DNA of 10,065 nt from an uncultured Actinomycetes bacterium (GTDB lineage: Bacteria; Actinomycetota; Thermoleophilia; Gaiellales; F1-60-MAGs149), in assembly GCA_903873565.1 (NCBI GenBank), contig CAIQOY010000066.1, forward strand, positions 1 to 10,065, read 5' to 3'. Below are positions 1-6,570 of this stretch, piece by piece. Positions within the stretch are counted from its first letter, which is position 1. Each line of letters opens with the position of its first letter. The position numbers and the translations under genes were made by a program. The notes under the pieces were generated by a model. The model did no database searches, was not told the origin of the DNA, and saw only the letters and a list, made by a program, of their open reading frames with translations.

Positions 1-960
1 ATCGCCGTGGCGTTCGTGGGCGTCGTCGCCGTGAAGGACGCCACCGTCGGGGCGCCGGTGTCGCAGGTCACCGTGGTGGCGTCGACGTTCGCCTCCGGCA
101 CGCCGCTCGCCACCGCGCTGGCGGCGAGGCGGATGCCGACCGTGCCCGCGCTGCAGGACGTGAGGGTGACCGTGTACGTCGAGCCGGAGCCGGTCACGCC
201 GGCCGAGCAGCCGGTCGCGGTCCCCGAAAGGGTCAGGTCCGTGGCGTCGAAGCCGGTCACGGTGCGGCTGAAGGTCAGCGTGTAGACGAGCGATGCGGCA
301 TTGGTCGGCGACGCGGGCTCGGACCACGTCGCCGTCGTGCCGGTCTCCCCCGTCGCCGCGGCGGCAGGGCCGGTGGTGCCGCCGGGCGTGGCGACCGCGT
401 TGGCGGCGAGCGTCGGGATCACCGTGCCGGCGCCCGAGCCGGTCAGCACGATGGTGTACGGGCCGGCGCCCGTGCCCGTGATCGAGGTGACCGTGTAGCC
501 GGAGGCCGTGCCGCCGATCGAGAGGTCGGCCGCGGTCAGGGTCGTCGGGTCGATGGCCGCGTCGAACACCAGGCCGTAGGTGCGGGTCGTCGCGGTCGAG
601 TCGCTCAGCGCGAACAGGCCGACCGCGGGCGGCACGCGCGTGACCGTGTAGCCGGTATCGGACTCCGCGGGGTTGGTCGCGGGGTAGGAGGCGTGGCCGA
701 CGGTGGTCGAGTCGGCGCGCAGCTCGAGACCCAGAGTGCCCGCGCCGGTCGCGCTGCCGCCCAGCGTGATCACGTAGGGCCCGATGCCGCTGCCCGTCAT
801 CGACTGGACCCCCCAGCCCGTCGCCGTGCCCGTCGGACGGAAGTCCGACGCGGTCAGGCCCTGCGGCACGTGGGAGAAGAGGGCGGTGAAGGTCACCGTC
901 GAGGCGCTGGTGTCGTCGGAGCTCGCGCTGCGGCCGAAGGAGACGAGGCCCGGACCCGAG
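1..960 (-). repeat. Run of three Ig-like modules at the visible C-terminal end
   Basis: Three consecutive modules of about 105 residues each (about 640-960, 320-640 and 1-320). Each has '(D/A)(D/A)(F/L)...GTA(S/T)G', then 'TG(S/T)G(A/I)GPY' or 'GSGSTYTV', then 'GTV....AA...V'. The last module substitutes a cysteine pair (TGCSAG ... TSCSAG), probably a disulfide. The beginning of a further module (GAPTVASFTATTPTNATA) runs off the edge, so the array continues. Such runs usually form a stalk; that role is inferred. Confidence 0.78.
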
Positions 961-3900
961 GGCGTCGCACCGGACGTGACCTGCTTCGAGTACTCGGTCG
1001 TCGCGCCGAGCAGGTTGGTGGCCGTCACGACGGCGCGGTGGCGCTTGCCGACGTCGCCCGCGGCGACCGTGTAGGAGGTGCCGGTGGCGCCGGCGCCGGT
1101 CGCGTTGACCCAGGTCGTGCCGCCGTCCGGGGAGACCTGCCACTGGTAGGCCAGGGTCGGCGTCGGCGATCCGGCCCAGGCGGGGGCGGACGCGCCGAAG
1201 GTCGGCGCGGTGACGGTGAGGGTGTTGCCCGCGGCGGCCGACGAGCCGGTGGTGGCCGGCACCGAGCGCGCTGCGGGCTTGGCCAGGGTCTGGGTCTGCG
1301 TCGTGGACTGCGCCGTCTCGGGACCGGGGCTGCGCGGCGCAGCCGTGGCGATCACGCCGTCGGCCGCGAGCGTCGGGATGACCGTGCCCTCGTTGAGGGT
1401 GCTCGACGACATGCGCACGACGTAGGGCCCGGCGCCGGAGCCCGACACGATCTGCGCGGTCCAGCCGGCCGAGGTGCCCGTGTTCGCGATGTCGGTGCAG
1501 GAGAGCCCCTCCACCGGCGCGCCGAACGTGATCGAGAAGTCGATCTTGTAGGCGCCGGTGGCGGCGCAGTTGTCGAGGCCGTTCACGGTCAGCGGGGTCG
1601 TGCTGCCGAGCGTGCCCGTGGCGAGCTGGCGGCCGAGCTGGCCCTGGTTGCCGAGCCCGGCGCACTTGACCTCGCGGGTGGAGAGCAGCAGGCAGGTCGA
1701 GTAGCGCCCGACCGCGAGATCCAGGACCGTCCCGCCGGCCTGCGTGGCGTTCGAGATGCCCGCCGCGAGCGACGGGAATTCGCCGCCGCTCGCCGCGCCG
1801 GTGAAGCGCTCGCCGTAGGCGTTGGAGCCGCCGCAGCGCACGGACCCGGTCGACGAGATGTAGCAGGTGTGGAACGCCATCCCGCCGGCGACGGCGTTGA
1901 CGCCGGGGATCGTGGTGGGGGTCGCGAACGACCCCGTGCGCCCCGAGCCGTTGGTGTCGGCGCTCCAGGTGCCCCAGCAGCCGACGGTGGCGCTCGCCCC
2001 GGTGCCGTAGATGACGCAGTAGTTGTTGCCGCCGCCGGCGAAGATCCCCGTGGCCCCCGTGATGCCCGTCGTGGCCGGGACCAGGTAGCGGTCGGGCGAG
2101 GGGTTGTTGCCGGCGCCGATCCGGTAGCCCCAGCAGCGCACGCTGGTGTCGGTCAGGACCGCGCACGTGTGGTTGCCCGCCGAGGCCACGGCGACCACGC
2201 CCGTCAGGTTCGAGACGGCGGTCGGCGTCGTCCGGTTGGTCTGCGTGCCGTTGCCCAGCCGGCCGTAGTCGCCGTAGCCCCAGCAGCGCAGCGTGCTCGA
2301 GGCGCCCGACCCGATGATCGCGCAGAAGTGCGAGCTGGCGACCATGATCGCCGTGGCCCCGGAGAGGCCCGGCACGGTCTGCGGCGTCTCGGCGCGGCCG
2401 AGCGTCCCGTCCTCCCTGAGCACGTACTGGCCCCAGCACTTCGCCGTGCCGTCGCCGATCAGGGCGCAGGTGTTCTGGTCGGCGGCGTCGATCGCGACGA
2501 CGTTGGTGACGCCGACCGCGGTGACGGGGCCGATGCGCCGCTCGAGCGTGCCGTCGCCGAGCTGGCCCACATCGTTCATCCCCCAGCACTTGACCGTGTT
2601 CGCGGGGGCCGCGTCGACGATGGCGCAGTAGTGGTTCGCGCCGCCGGCGATCGCCTGCGTCGAGAACGTCGGCGTGCCCGACGATCCGGACGAGCCGAGC
2701 GTCGCCGTGTTCGTGAAGGCCGACACCGTCGGCGGCGCATAGGCCAGCGTGACGGTCGGCGCCGTGCGCATCGTCTCCCACAGCGTCGCGGTCGAGGGGC
2801 CGGTGGCGCCGAGGCGGTCGGTGACGCTGTTCGGCTTAAGGGTCAGGATGACGGTGCCGTTGACGTCGCCGGCCGCGCTGACGGTGAAGGTGTACGGGCC
2901 GGCCCCCGACCCCGAGATCGTGCCGACGGACATGCCCTGCGCGGTGCCGCCGATCTCGAAGTCGCCGGCGGTCAGGCCCGTCACGGGGCGCGTAAACGTG
3001 AGCGTGTAGTCGACGCTGCCGGCCGGCGCGCGCAGGACGCCGCCCGTGACCGTGGCGTTGGTGGACTCGAACTTCTGCACCCCGAAGACCGGCGTGAAGG
3101 ACGGGCCGAAGCCGAGGCGGCCGGCGTCGCCCCCGCTGGTCGAGAACGACGCCGTGCCGAGCGGCGTCGGCACCCCGGTCGACGACAGGCTGTACTGGAA
3201 GACCTTGTCGCCGCTGCGCTCGGCCGTCACGTACAGGTACGACCCGTCGGGCGAGAGCGCCATCCGGTGCGCGATGTCGCCGGCGTCGTACGTGGCGAGG
3301 TCGGTGAGCGCGCCCGTGTCCTGGTTGATCCGGTAGCGCAGGAGCGTGCCGTCGGACTTCTTGAGCATCCACAGCGTCTGGCTGTCCGGCGACACCTGGC
3401 CCCAGTAGAGGTGGTTGTAGTCGACGGTCTGGAGGTGGTTCAGCCGGCCGGTGTCGGCACCGGACTGCACCACCGAGAAGCGCTGCCAGCGGCCCGGGTG
3501 GTCGCACGTACCCCAGTCGGCGAAGCCGCAGGGGTCGTCGCCCGCGCGGTACGACATCGTGAAGGCGTACTTCCCGTTCGGCGTGAACGCGAGCATCTGC
3601 GCGTCACCCGTGATCGCCTGCTCGCCGCGCAGGCTCGTCAGCTGGCCGTTCGACTCGATCCGGTACTCGCGCAGCAGGCCCTGATAGGGGTTGTTGTCGC
3701 GGGTCGTGCGGTTGGAGACGGTGTACAGGTAGGTGCCGGCCGGGTTGGTGCCGATCCACTGGCCGTCGCTCTGCGTCCCGACGGTCGCGGGGCTGAGCGG
3801 GGCGAGGGTGCCGTTGCGGCCGATCTCGAACTGGCTGATCGTGTTGTTGCCGCGGTTGAAGACGTAGAGGAAGCGCCCGTCGCCCGAGACCGCTGCGCCC

Positions 3901-6431
3901 ACCGGTGCGTTCAGCGTGACGCCGGAGGGGTAGTTCGTCCCGACCCAGTCGTAGTTGGTGCCGCTGACGGTGGTCAGCGTGATCGGGCTGAGCGCGCCGC
4001 CGGGATCGGTCGCGTAGCCGTAGACCCGGCTCGACTGGTACGCCACCACGTAGACGAAGCGCCGGTCCGGGGTGACGACGGCCCAGCGCGCGCCGTCGAC
4101 GCCGCTGTTCTCCGGCGTGGTCGTGGTGTCGACGGTCCCGTCCGCGCGGATCGCGAGCGTCGTGATCTTGTCGCCCGTGGTGTGCGACATCAGCATCACC
4201 GGCGAGATCACCGCCGGCCCGCGCCCCGCGGAGATGACCGGGCTCGAGGAGCCGCGGGCGTTCGTGGCGGTGACCTGCACGCGGTAGTGGAGGCCGCCGC
4301 CCGTGGTGGGGATCTTGTAGGTGGCGCTCGTCCCGCCGCTGGCCACGTTCGTCCAGCCGCTGGTCCCGTCCTCCGACGACTGCCACTGGTAGGCGAAGGT
4401 GATCGGCGCGAGGCCCGTCCAGGTGTTGCCCCCCACGCTGAGGGTCTCGCCGGTGCCCATGGTGCCGACGACGGTCGGCACGGCGGTGTTGTTCGGCGAG
4501 AAGCTGACCGTGGCGGTCCCCGAGCGGACGGCGGTCGGCCCGAGGTTGCCGGCGCGGTCGCGCACCGTGTTCGCGCTCATGTTGAGGACGAGGTCGCCGT
4601 TGGCGGCGCTGCTCGTGCCGGTCAGGTTGACGGTCCCGCTCGTCACGTTGCCCGTGTTCGGGGTGACCGACGTGACGGAGAACGTGGTGGTCGTCGTCCC
4701 CGTGGTGGTGAAGTCCCCCGTGGCGAGGTCCGCGGCCTGGATCGGCTCGGAGAAGGCCAGCGCGTAGGCCGGGGTGACCGTGTTGAGCGGCGAGGCCGGC
4801 GGCGTCACGGTCACGGTCGGCGGCGTCACGTCGTAGGTGACGGCGGACGCGACGAGGGTGTCGGCGAAGCTGGCGGCGGGGCCGGTCGTGCCCTGGGAGT
4901 CGGCCACGGAGTTCGGGGCGAGGCGCAGGATCACCGTGCCCTCGGTCGGGCTCGGGACCGACTTGGCCACGGTCACCGTGTACGGGCCGGCGCCCGAGCC
5001 GGTCACGTTCGAGACCGTGAAGCCGGAGGCCGTGCCCTGCAGCGAGAAGTCGCCCTTGGCGAGGCCGTTGACCGACTGGTTGAAGGTGACCTGGTAGGTC
5101 CACGACGACTGGTTGGTGAACTCGACCGCCGGGGTCATCGAGGTGATGTTCAGGCTCGGGCGGGTCGAGGTGATCTCGTAGGGGCCGCCGCAGTTGTCCC
5201 CGCGGCCCGGGGTCTGGCTGTTGCCGGAGTCGTAGTAGTCGCTGCAGACCTGCACGCTGCCGGAGCGCGTGAGCGCCCCGTTGCGGAAGGCGTACGACTC
5301 GATCCTGTGGACCCAGCTGCGGTAGCTCGAGCGCTGGTAGGCGAGGATGTAGAGCGTGTCGCCATCGGGCGAGAGCGCGCCGCTGCGGGCCGGGTAGAGG
5401 GTGCCGAGCGACGTCCCCTGGAGGTTCGACCCGTTGTCGAACTGCAGGGTCGTCGTGCCCTGCAGGGTCCCGCCATTGCCCGTCACGGTCGCCGACGACG
5501 CATAGGGGCAGGAGTAGATGCAGCCGACGCCGTAGGTGCCGCCGCCCAGGCCGGTGAAGGCGACGTACTTGCTGTCGAGCGACCAGTGCGCGACGTCGCC
5601 GGACCAGTAGGTCGAGTTGGATATGGAGAGATTCGACCCGAAGGTGCCGTCGTTCTGGTTGAAGGCGACGGCGCGCCGGAGGCCATACCCTCTGGAGCCG
5701 GCCAAGGTCATGATGGCGCCGTTGGGGCTGAAGGAGATCATCCCGGCCGCGCCCGTGCCGCGGGCGCTGGTGTTGGTCAGCGACCCGTCGCTGCCGATCG
5801 CGTAGACGCCGTACGCCTGGTAGGAGGACCAGACCAGGTACTTCGAGTTCGGCGAGACCGCCACGTTCTGGAGGTAGTCCCCCGACGCGATCCCGGTCGG
5901 GGCCGGCTGATGGGCCTCGCTGCCGATGATTCCCCCGGTGACCGTGTAGCGGGTGATCACGCTGCCGTTGACCACGTAGATCCACTTGCCGTTCGGGGCG
6001 ATGGTGAACGCCGATGGACTGCTCGGGTATGCGGCGCTCACGTAGGTCAGCTGCCCGTCGGAGCGCACCTCGTACGCGCGCAGCTCGTAGCGGCCGCCCG
6101 CGGCCCCGAGCACGATCAAGTGGCGACCGTCCGGGGTCACCTGCATGCGAGGGGCGTGCACGTAGTCGATGTTCGACATGGAGGTGTAGTACTCCGTGTT
6201 CAGCGGCTGGAAGCTCCCGGTGCTCGTGTAGGTGGCCGAGCCGGACAGGGACCCGCTGGTGCCGATCCGCCACGTCATGAAGCGGGGCTGGTCCGACTGG
6301 CCGGTCTTCGTGTACTTCTGCCAGCCGATCACGAACGTGTTGGCGGGGTTGGCCGCGCCGGCGAGCGCGGGCACGGCGAGCAGCGCGACGAGGGCCGCGA
6401 CCGCCGCTCCGAGCCATGTCCGTCTCCGCAC
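1..6431 (-). CDS. Giant secreted mosaic protein: two lactonase-like propellers, one RCC1 propeller and many Ig-like modules (3' end outside window)
   Basis: The frame stays open from a GTG at 6431 to the left edge: 2143 codons plus two bases, no stop. I chose this GTG because GGAGAGG (6441-6447) lies 9 nt upstream; the in-frame GTG at 6440 abuts that motif with no spacing. Residues 1-27 form a Sec signal peptide (RRR, hydrophobic core, Ala-rich cleavage region). Approximate order: lactonase/YVTN-like propeller 32-420 with repeated SPDG/SPNG strand motifs; Ig-like 424-533; Ig-like 537-648; YQWQ-type Ig-like 648-736; second lactonase-like propeller 738-1115; Ig-like 1117-1223; RCC1 propeller 1248-1615; Ig-like 1620-1700; YQWQ-type 1720-1820; then three Ig-like modules to the edge. 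Exported location and a surface-binding or structural role are inferred; no enzymatic residues were recognised and the second half of the name is descriptive only. The C-terminal anchor is not visible. GC-rich third positions leave long shadow frames over this gene on both strands. Confidence 0.93.
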   Translation of the reverse strand, partial: MRRRTWLGAAVAALVALLAVPALAGAANPANTFVIGWQKYTKTGQSDQPRFMTWRIGTSGSLSGSATYTSTGSFQPLNTEYYTSMSNIDYVHAPRMQVTPDGRHLIVLGAAGGRYELRAYEVRSDGQLTYVSAAYPSSPSAFTIAPNGKWIYVVNGSVITRYTVTGGIIGSEAHQPAPTGIASGDYLQNVAVSPNSKYLVWSSYQAYGVYAIGSDGSLTNTSARGTGAAGMISFSPNGAIMTLAGSRGYGLRRAVAFNQNDGTFGSNLSISNSTYWSGDVAHWSLDSKYVAFTGLGGGTYGVGCIYSCPYASSATVTGNGGTLQGTTTLQFDNGSNLQGTSLGTLYPARSGALSPDGDTLYILAYQRSSYRSWVHRIESYAFRNGALTRSGSVQVCSDYYDSGNSQTPGRGDNCGGPYEITSTRPSLNITSMTPAVEFTNQSSWTYQVTFNQSVNGLAKGDFSLQGTASGFTVSNVTGSGAGPYTVTVAKSVPSPTEGTVILRLAPNSVADSQGTTGPAASFADTLVASAVTYDVTPPTVTVTPPASPLNTVTPAYALAFSEPIQAADLATGDFTTTGTTTTTFSVTSVTPNTGNVTSGTVNLTGTSSAANGDLVLNMSANTVRDRAGNLGPTAVRSGTATVSFSPNNTAVPTVVGTMGTGETLSVGGNTWTGLAPITFAYQWQSSEDGTSGWTNVASGGTSATYKIPTTGGGLHYRVQVTATNARGSSSPVISAGRGPAVISPVMLMSHTTGDKITTLAIRADGTVDTTTTPENSGVDGARWAVVTPDRRFVYVVAYQSSRVYGYATDPGGALSPITLTTVSGTNYDWVGTNYPSGVTLNAPVGAAVSGDGRFLYVFNRGNNTISQFEIGRNGTLAPLSPATVGTQSDGQWIGTNPAGTYLYTVSNRTTRDNNPYQGLLREYRIESNGQLTSLRGEQAITGDAQMLAFTPNGKYAFTMSYRAGDDPCGFADWGTCDHPGRWQRFSVVQSGADTGRLNHLQTVDYNHLYWGQVSPDSQTLWMLKKSDGTLLRYRINQDTGALTDLATYDAGDIAHRMALSPDGSYLYVTAERSGDKVFQYSLSSTGVPTPLGTASFSTSGGDAGRLGFGPSFTPVFGVQKFESTNATVTGGVLRAPAGSVDYTLTFTRPVTGLTAGDFEIGGTAQGMSVGTISGSGAGPYTFTVSAAGDVNGTVILTLKPNSVTDRLGATGPSTATLWETMRTAPTVTLAYAPPTVSAFTNTATLGSSGSSGTPTFSTQAIAGGANHYCAIVDAAPANTVKCWGMNDVGQLGDGTLERRIGPVTAVGVTNVVAIDAADQNTCALIGDGTAKCWGQYVLREDGTLGRAETPQTVPGLSGATAIMVASSHFCAIIGSGASSTLRCWGYGDYGRLGNGTQTNRTTPTAVSNLTGVVAVASAGNHTCAVLTDTSVRCWGYRIGAGNNPSPDRYLVPATTGITGATGIFAGGGNNYCVIYGTGASATVGCWGTWSADTNGSGRTGSFATPTTIPGVNAVAGGMAFHTCYISSTGSVRCGGSNAYGERFTGAASGGEFPSLAAGISNATQAGGTVLDLAVGRYSTCLLLSTREVKCAGLGNQGQLGRQLATGTLGSTTPLTVNGLDNCAATGAYKIDFSITFGAPVEGLSCTDIANTGTSAGWTAQIVSGSGAGPYVVRMSSSTLNEGTVIPTLAADGVIATAAPRSPGPETAQSTTQTQTLAKPAARSVPATTGSSAAAGNTLTVTAPTFGASAPAWAGSPTPTLAYQWQVSPDGGTTWVNATGAGATGTSYTVAAGDVGKRHRAVVTATNLLGATTEYSKQVTSGATPSGPGLVSFGRSASSDDTSASTVTFTALFSHVPQGLTASDFRPTGTATGWGVQSMTGSGIGPYVITLGGSATGAGTLGLELRADSTTVGHASYPATNPAESDTGYTVTRVPPAVGLFALSDSTATTRTYGLVFDAAIDPTTLTAADLSIGGTASGYTVTSITGTGAGPYTIVLTGSGAGTVIPTLAANAVATPGGTTGPAAAATGETGTTATWSEPASPTNAASLVYTLTFSRTVTGFDATDLTLSGTATGCSAGVTGSGSTYTVTLTSCSAGTVGIRLAASAVASGVPEANVDATTVTCDTGAPTVASFTATTPTNATA
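975..1275 (-). repeat. YQWQ-type Ig-like module, second copy
   Basis: The second copy of the module at 4224-4492, with 'AYQWQVSPDGGTTWVN' and 'GKRHRAVVTATNLLGA'. On the plus strand the two copies share the stretch TGCCACTGGTAGGC (about 1140 and 4382). It follows an Ig-like module and a Thr/Gln-rich linker, so it occupies an equivalent place after an Ig module but is not followed by a propeller. Confidence 0.75.
1585..2690 (-). repeat. RCC1-type repeat array: seven blades, each with two cysteines
   Basis: Seven tandem units of about 142-174 bp encode residues about 1248-1615. The typical unit reads hydrophobic-A-x-G-x-x-H-x-CA(I/V), then (K/R)CWG, then GQLG(D/N)GT, then P. The (K/R)CWG codons lie near 2585, 2440, 2284, 2134, 1978, 1836 and 1662; the last three blades degenerate to GCWG, RCGG and KCAG. 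Seven blades is the normal closure number for the RCC1 fold. Every blade keeps one cysteine in the 'H-x-C' strand and one in the 'CWG' strand, 14 in all, which suggests one intrablade disulfide per blade, suited to an extracytoplasmic location. The array probably forms an independent binding domain. Confidence 0.88.
3085..4222 (-). other. Protein domain: second lactonase/YVTN-like beta-propeller of the giant protein
   Basis: About 380 residues placed between a YQWQ-type Ig-like module and another Ig-like module. Blade motifs seen in order are TPDRRFVYVV, SGDGRFLYVF, NPAGTYLYTV, TPNGKYAFTM, SPDSQTLWML and SPDGSYLYVT. Each is followed or preceded by a segment of the type 'I..NG.LT.L' typical of lactonase-like propellers. 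It is clearly related in style to the N-terminal propeller but diverged, so it looks like an old duplication or independent recruitment and not a recent copy. Confidence 0.77.
4224..4492 (-). repeat. YQWQ-type Ig-like module, first copy
   Basis: About 90 residues: 'AYQWQSSEDGTSGW' then 'Y.....GG.HYRVQVTATNARGSS'. This is the bacterial Ig-like pattern in which a Trp in the C strand and 'YRV.VTATN' in the F strand form the core. It sits immediately before the second propeller. A second copy with the same pattern (AYQWQVSPDGGTTW ... HRAVVTATNLLG) is at about 975-1275. Confidence 0.78.
4836..5162 (-). repeat. Ig-like module copy in the giant gene (GSGAGPYTV type)
   Basis: Roughly 110 residues with the module signature: a YQVTF strand, 'V.GL..GDF..QGTASGF.V', then 'TGSGAGPYTVTV', then 'GTVIL.L.PNSV.D..G..GP'. 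The same grammar recurs near 2765-3084, 1330-1580, 640-960, 320-640 and 1-320 in this gene. The adjacent module at about 4490-4823 (PPTVTVTPPASP...) is a more diverged bacterial Ig-like domain. Confidence 0.75.
5163..6340 (-). other. Protein domain: N-terminal lactonase/YVTN-like beta-propeller of the giant protein
   Basis: About 390 residues right after the signal peptide. The strand signature (S/T/A)P(D/N)G followed by a hydrophobic beta strand recurs at least six times (TPDGRHLIV, APNGKWIYV, SPNSKYLVW, SPNGAIMTL, SLDSKYVAF, SPDGDTLYI), which is the blade pattern of lactonase-like and YVTN propellers. Two cysteine pairs occur late in the domain (GCIYSC, and VCSDYY with DNCGG). Six or seven blades are likely. 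Family membership is a pattern call; ligand and activity are unknown. Confidence 0.75.
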
Positions 6432-6440
6432 GTTCAGCAC

Positions 6441-6447
6441 CCTCTCC
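6441..6447 (-). promoter_or_regulatory. Ribosome binding site deciding the start of the giant gene
   Basis: GGAGAGG on the minus strand lies 9 nt before the GTG at 6431 and 0 nt before the in-frame GTG at 6440. The spacing favours 6431. It is the only clear Shine-Dalgarno sequence in front of any complete 5' end in this window. Confidence 0.65.
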
Positions 6448-6451
6448 GCCG

Positions 6452-6470
6452 CCCGGCCTGAACAGCCGGG
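6452..6470 (-). promoter_or_regulatory. GC-only hairpin in the leader of the giant gene
   Basis: A perfect 6-bp inverted repeat, CCCGGC and GCCGGG, with a 7-nt loop. In the mRNA it would sit 4 nt upstream of the Shine-Dalgarno motif and inside the predicted leader. It could affect translation or mRNA stability. The pairing is certain; a function is not. Confidence 0.35.
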
Positions 6471-6482
6471 TAGGCCAGCGCG

Positions 6483-6518
6483 ATTACAAGTGTACGGGCA
6501 GGCGCCGGGGGGCCACAA
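6483..6518 (-). promoter_or_regulatory. Candidate promoter of the giant gene
   Basis: Reading the minus strand, TTGTGG (6513-6518) is followed after 18 bp by TACACT (6489-6494), a reasonable -35/-10 pair. TGTAAT (6483-6488), five of six to TATAAT, directly follows and is an alternative -10 without a well-spaced -35. Either would give a leader of about 45-55 nt, consistent with the Shine-Dalgarno sequence of this gene. The 3' end of the TetR gene is about 55 bp upstream. Confidence 0.4.
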
Positions 6519-6526
6519 GCCCGGCG
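6503..6526 (-). terminator. Weak candidate terminator hairpin after the TetR fusion gene
   Basis: Inverted repeat CGCCGGG / CCCGGCG with a 10-nt loop, about 45 nt beyond the TAG of the regulator gene. There is no U-run after it, so it is not a classic intrinsic terminator, and its loop overlaps the proposed -35 of the giant gene. GC-rich hairpins without U-runs do occur downstream of actinobacterial genes, but they also arise by chance at this base composition. Confidence 0.25.
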
Positions 6527-6570
6527 GGGACGATCCGTGAACCGGCGCACAGCTGCCCCGGCGGTCCCGC

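Noticed and set aside
3604..6417. A second minus-strand frame of 937 codons within the giant gene
   Set aside because: It is offset from the real frame and is an Arg/Pro/His-rich translation typical of a shifted GC-rich gene. It has no signal peptide or domain pattern.
6431..6440. GTG at 6440 as the start of the giant gene
   Set aside because: It directly abuts the GGAGAGG motif with no spacer. The GTG at 6431 has a 9-nt spacer and gives a signal peptide beginning with a typical basic run.
693..6461. A plus-strand open frame of 1922 codons opposite the giant gene
   Set aside because: Its first codon base pairs with the third codon base of the minus-strand gene. Stops need T first, which would require A in the wobble position of the sense codons, and that is very rare here. 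The product is an Arg/Ala/Gly/Val-rich low-complexity chain with no domains, while the minus strand encodes clear propeller and Ig motifs.
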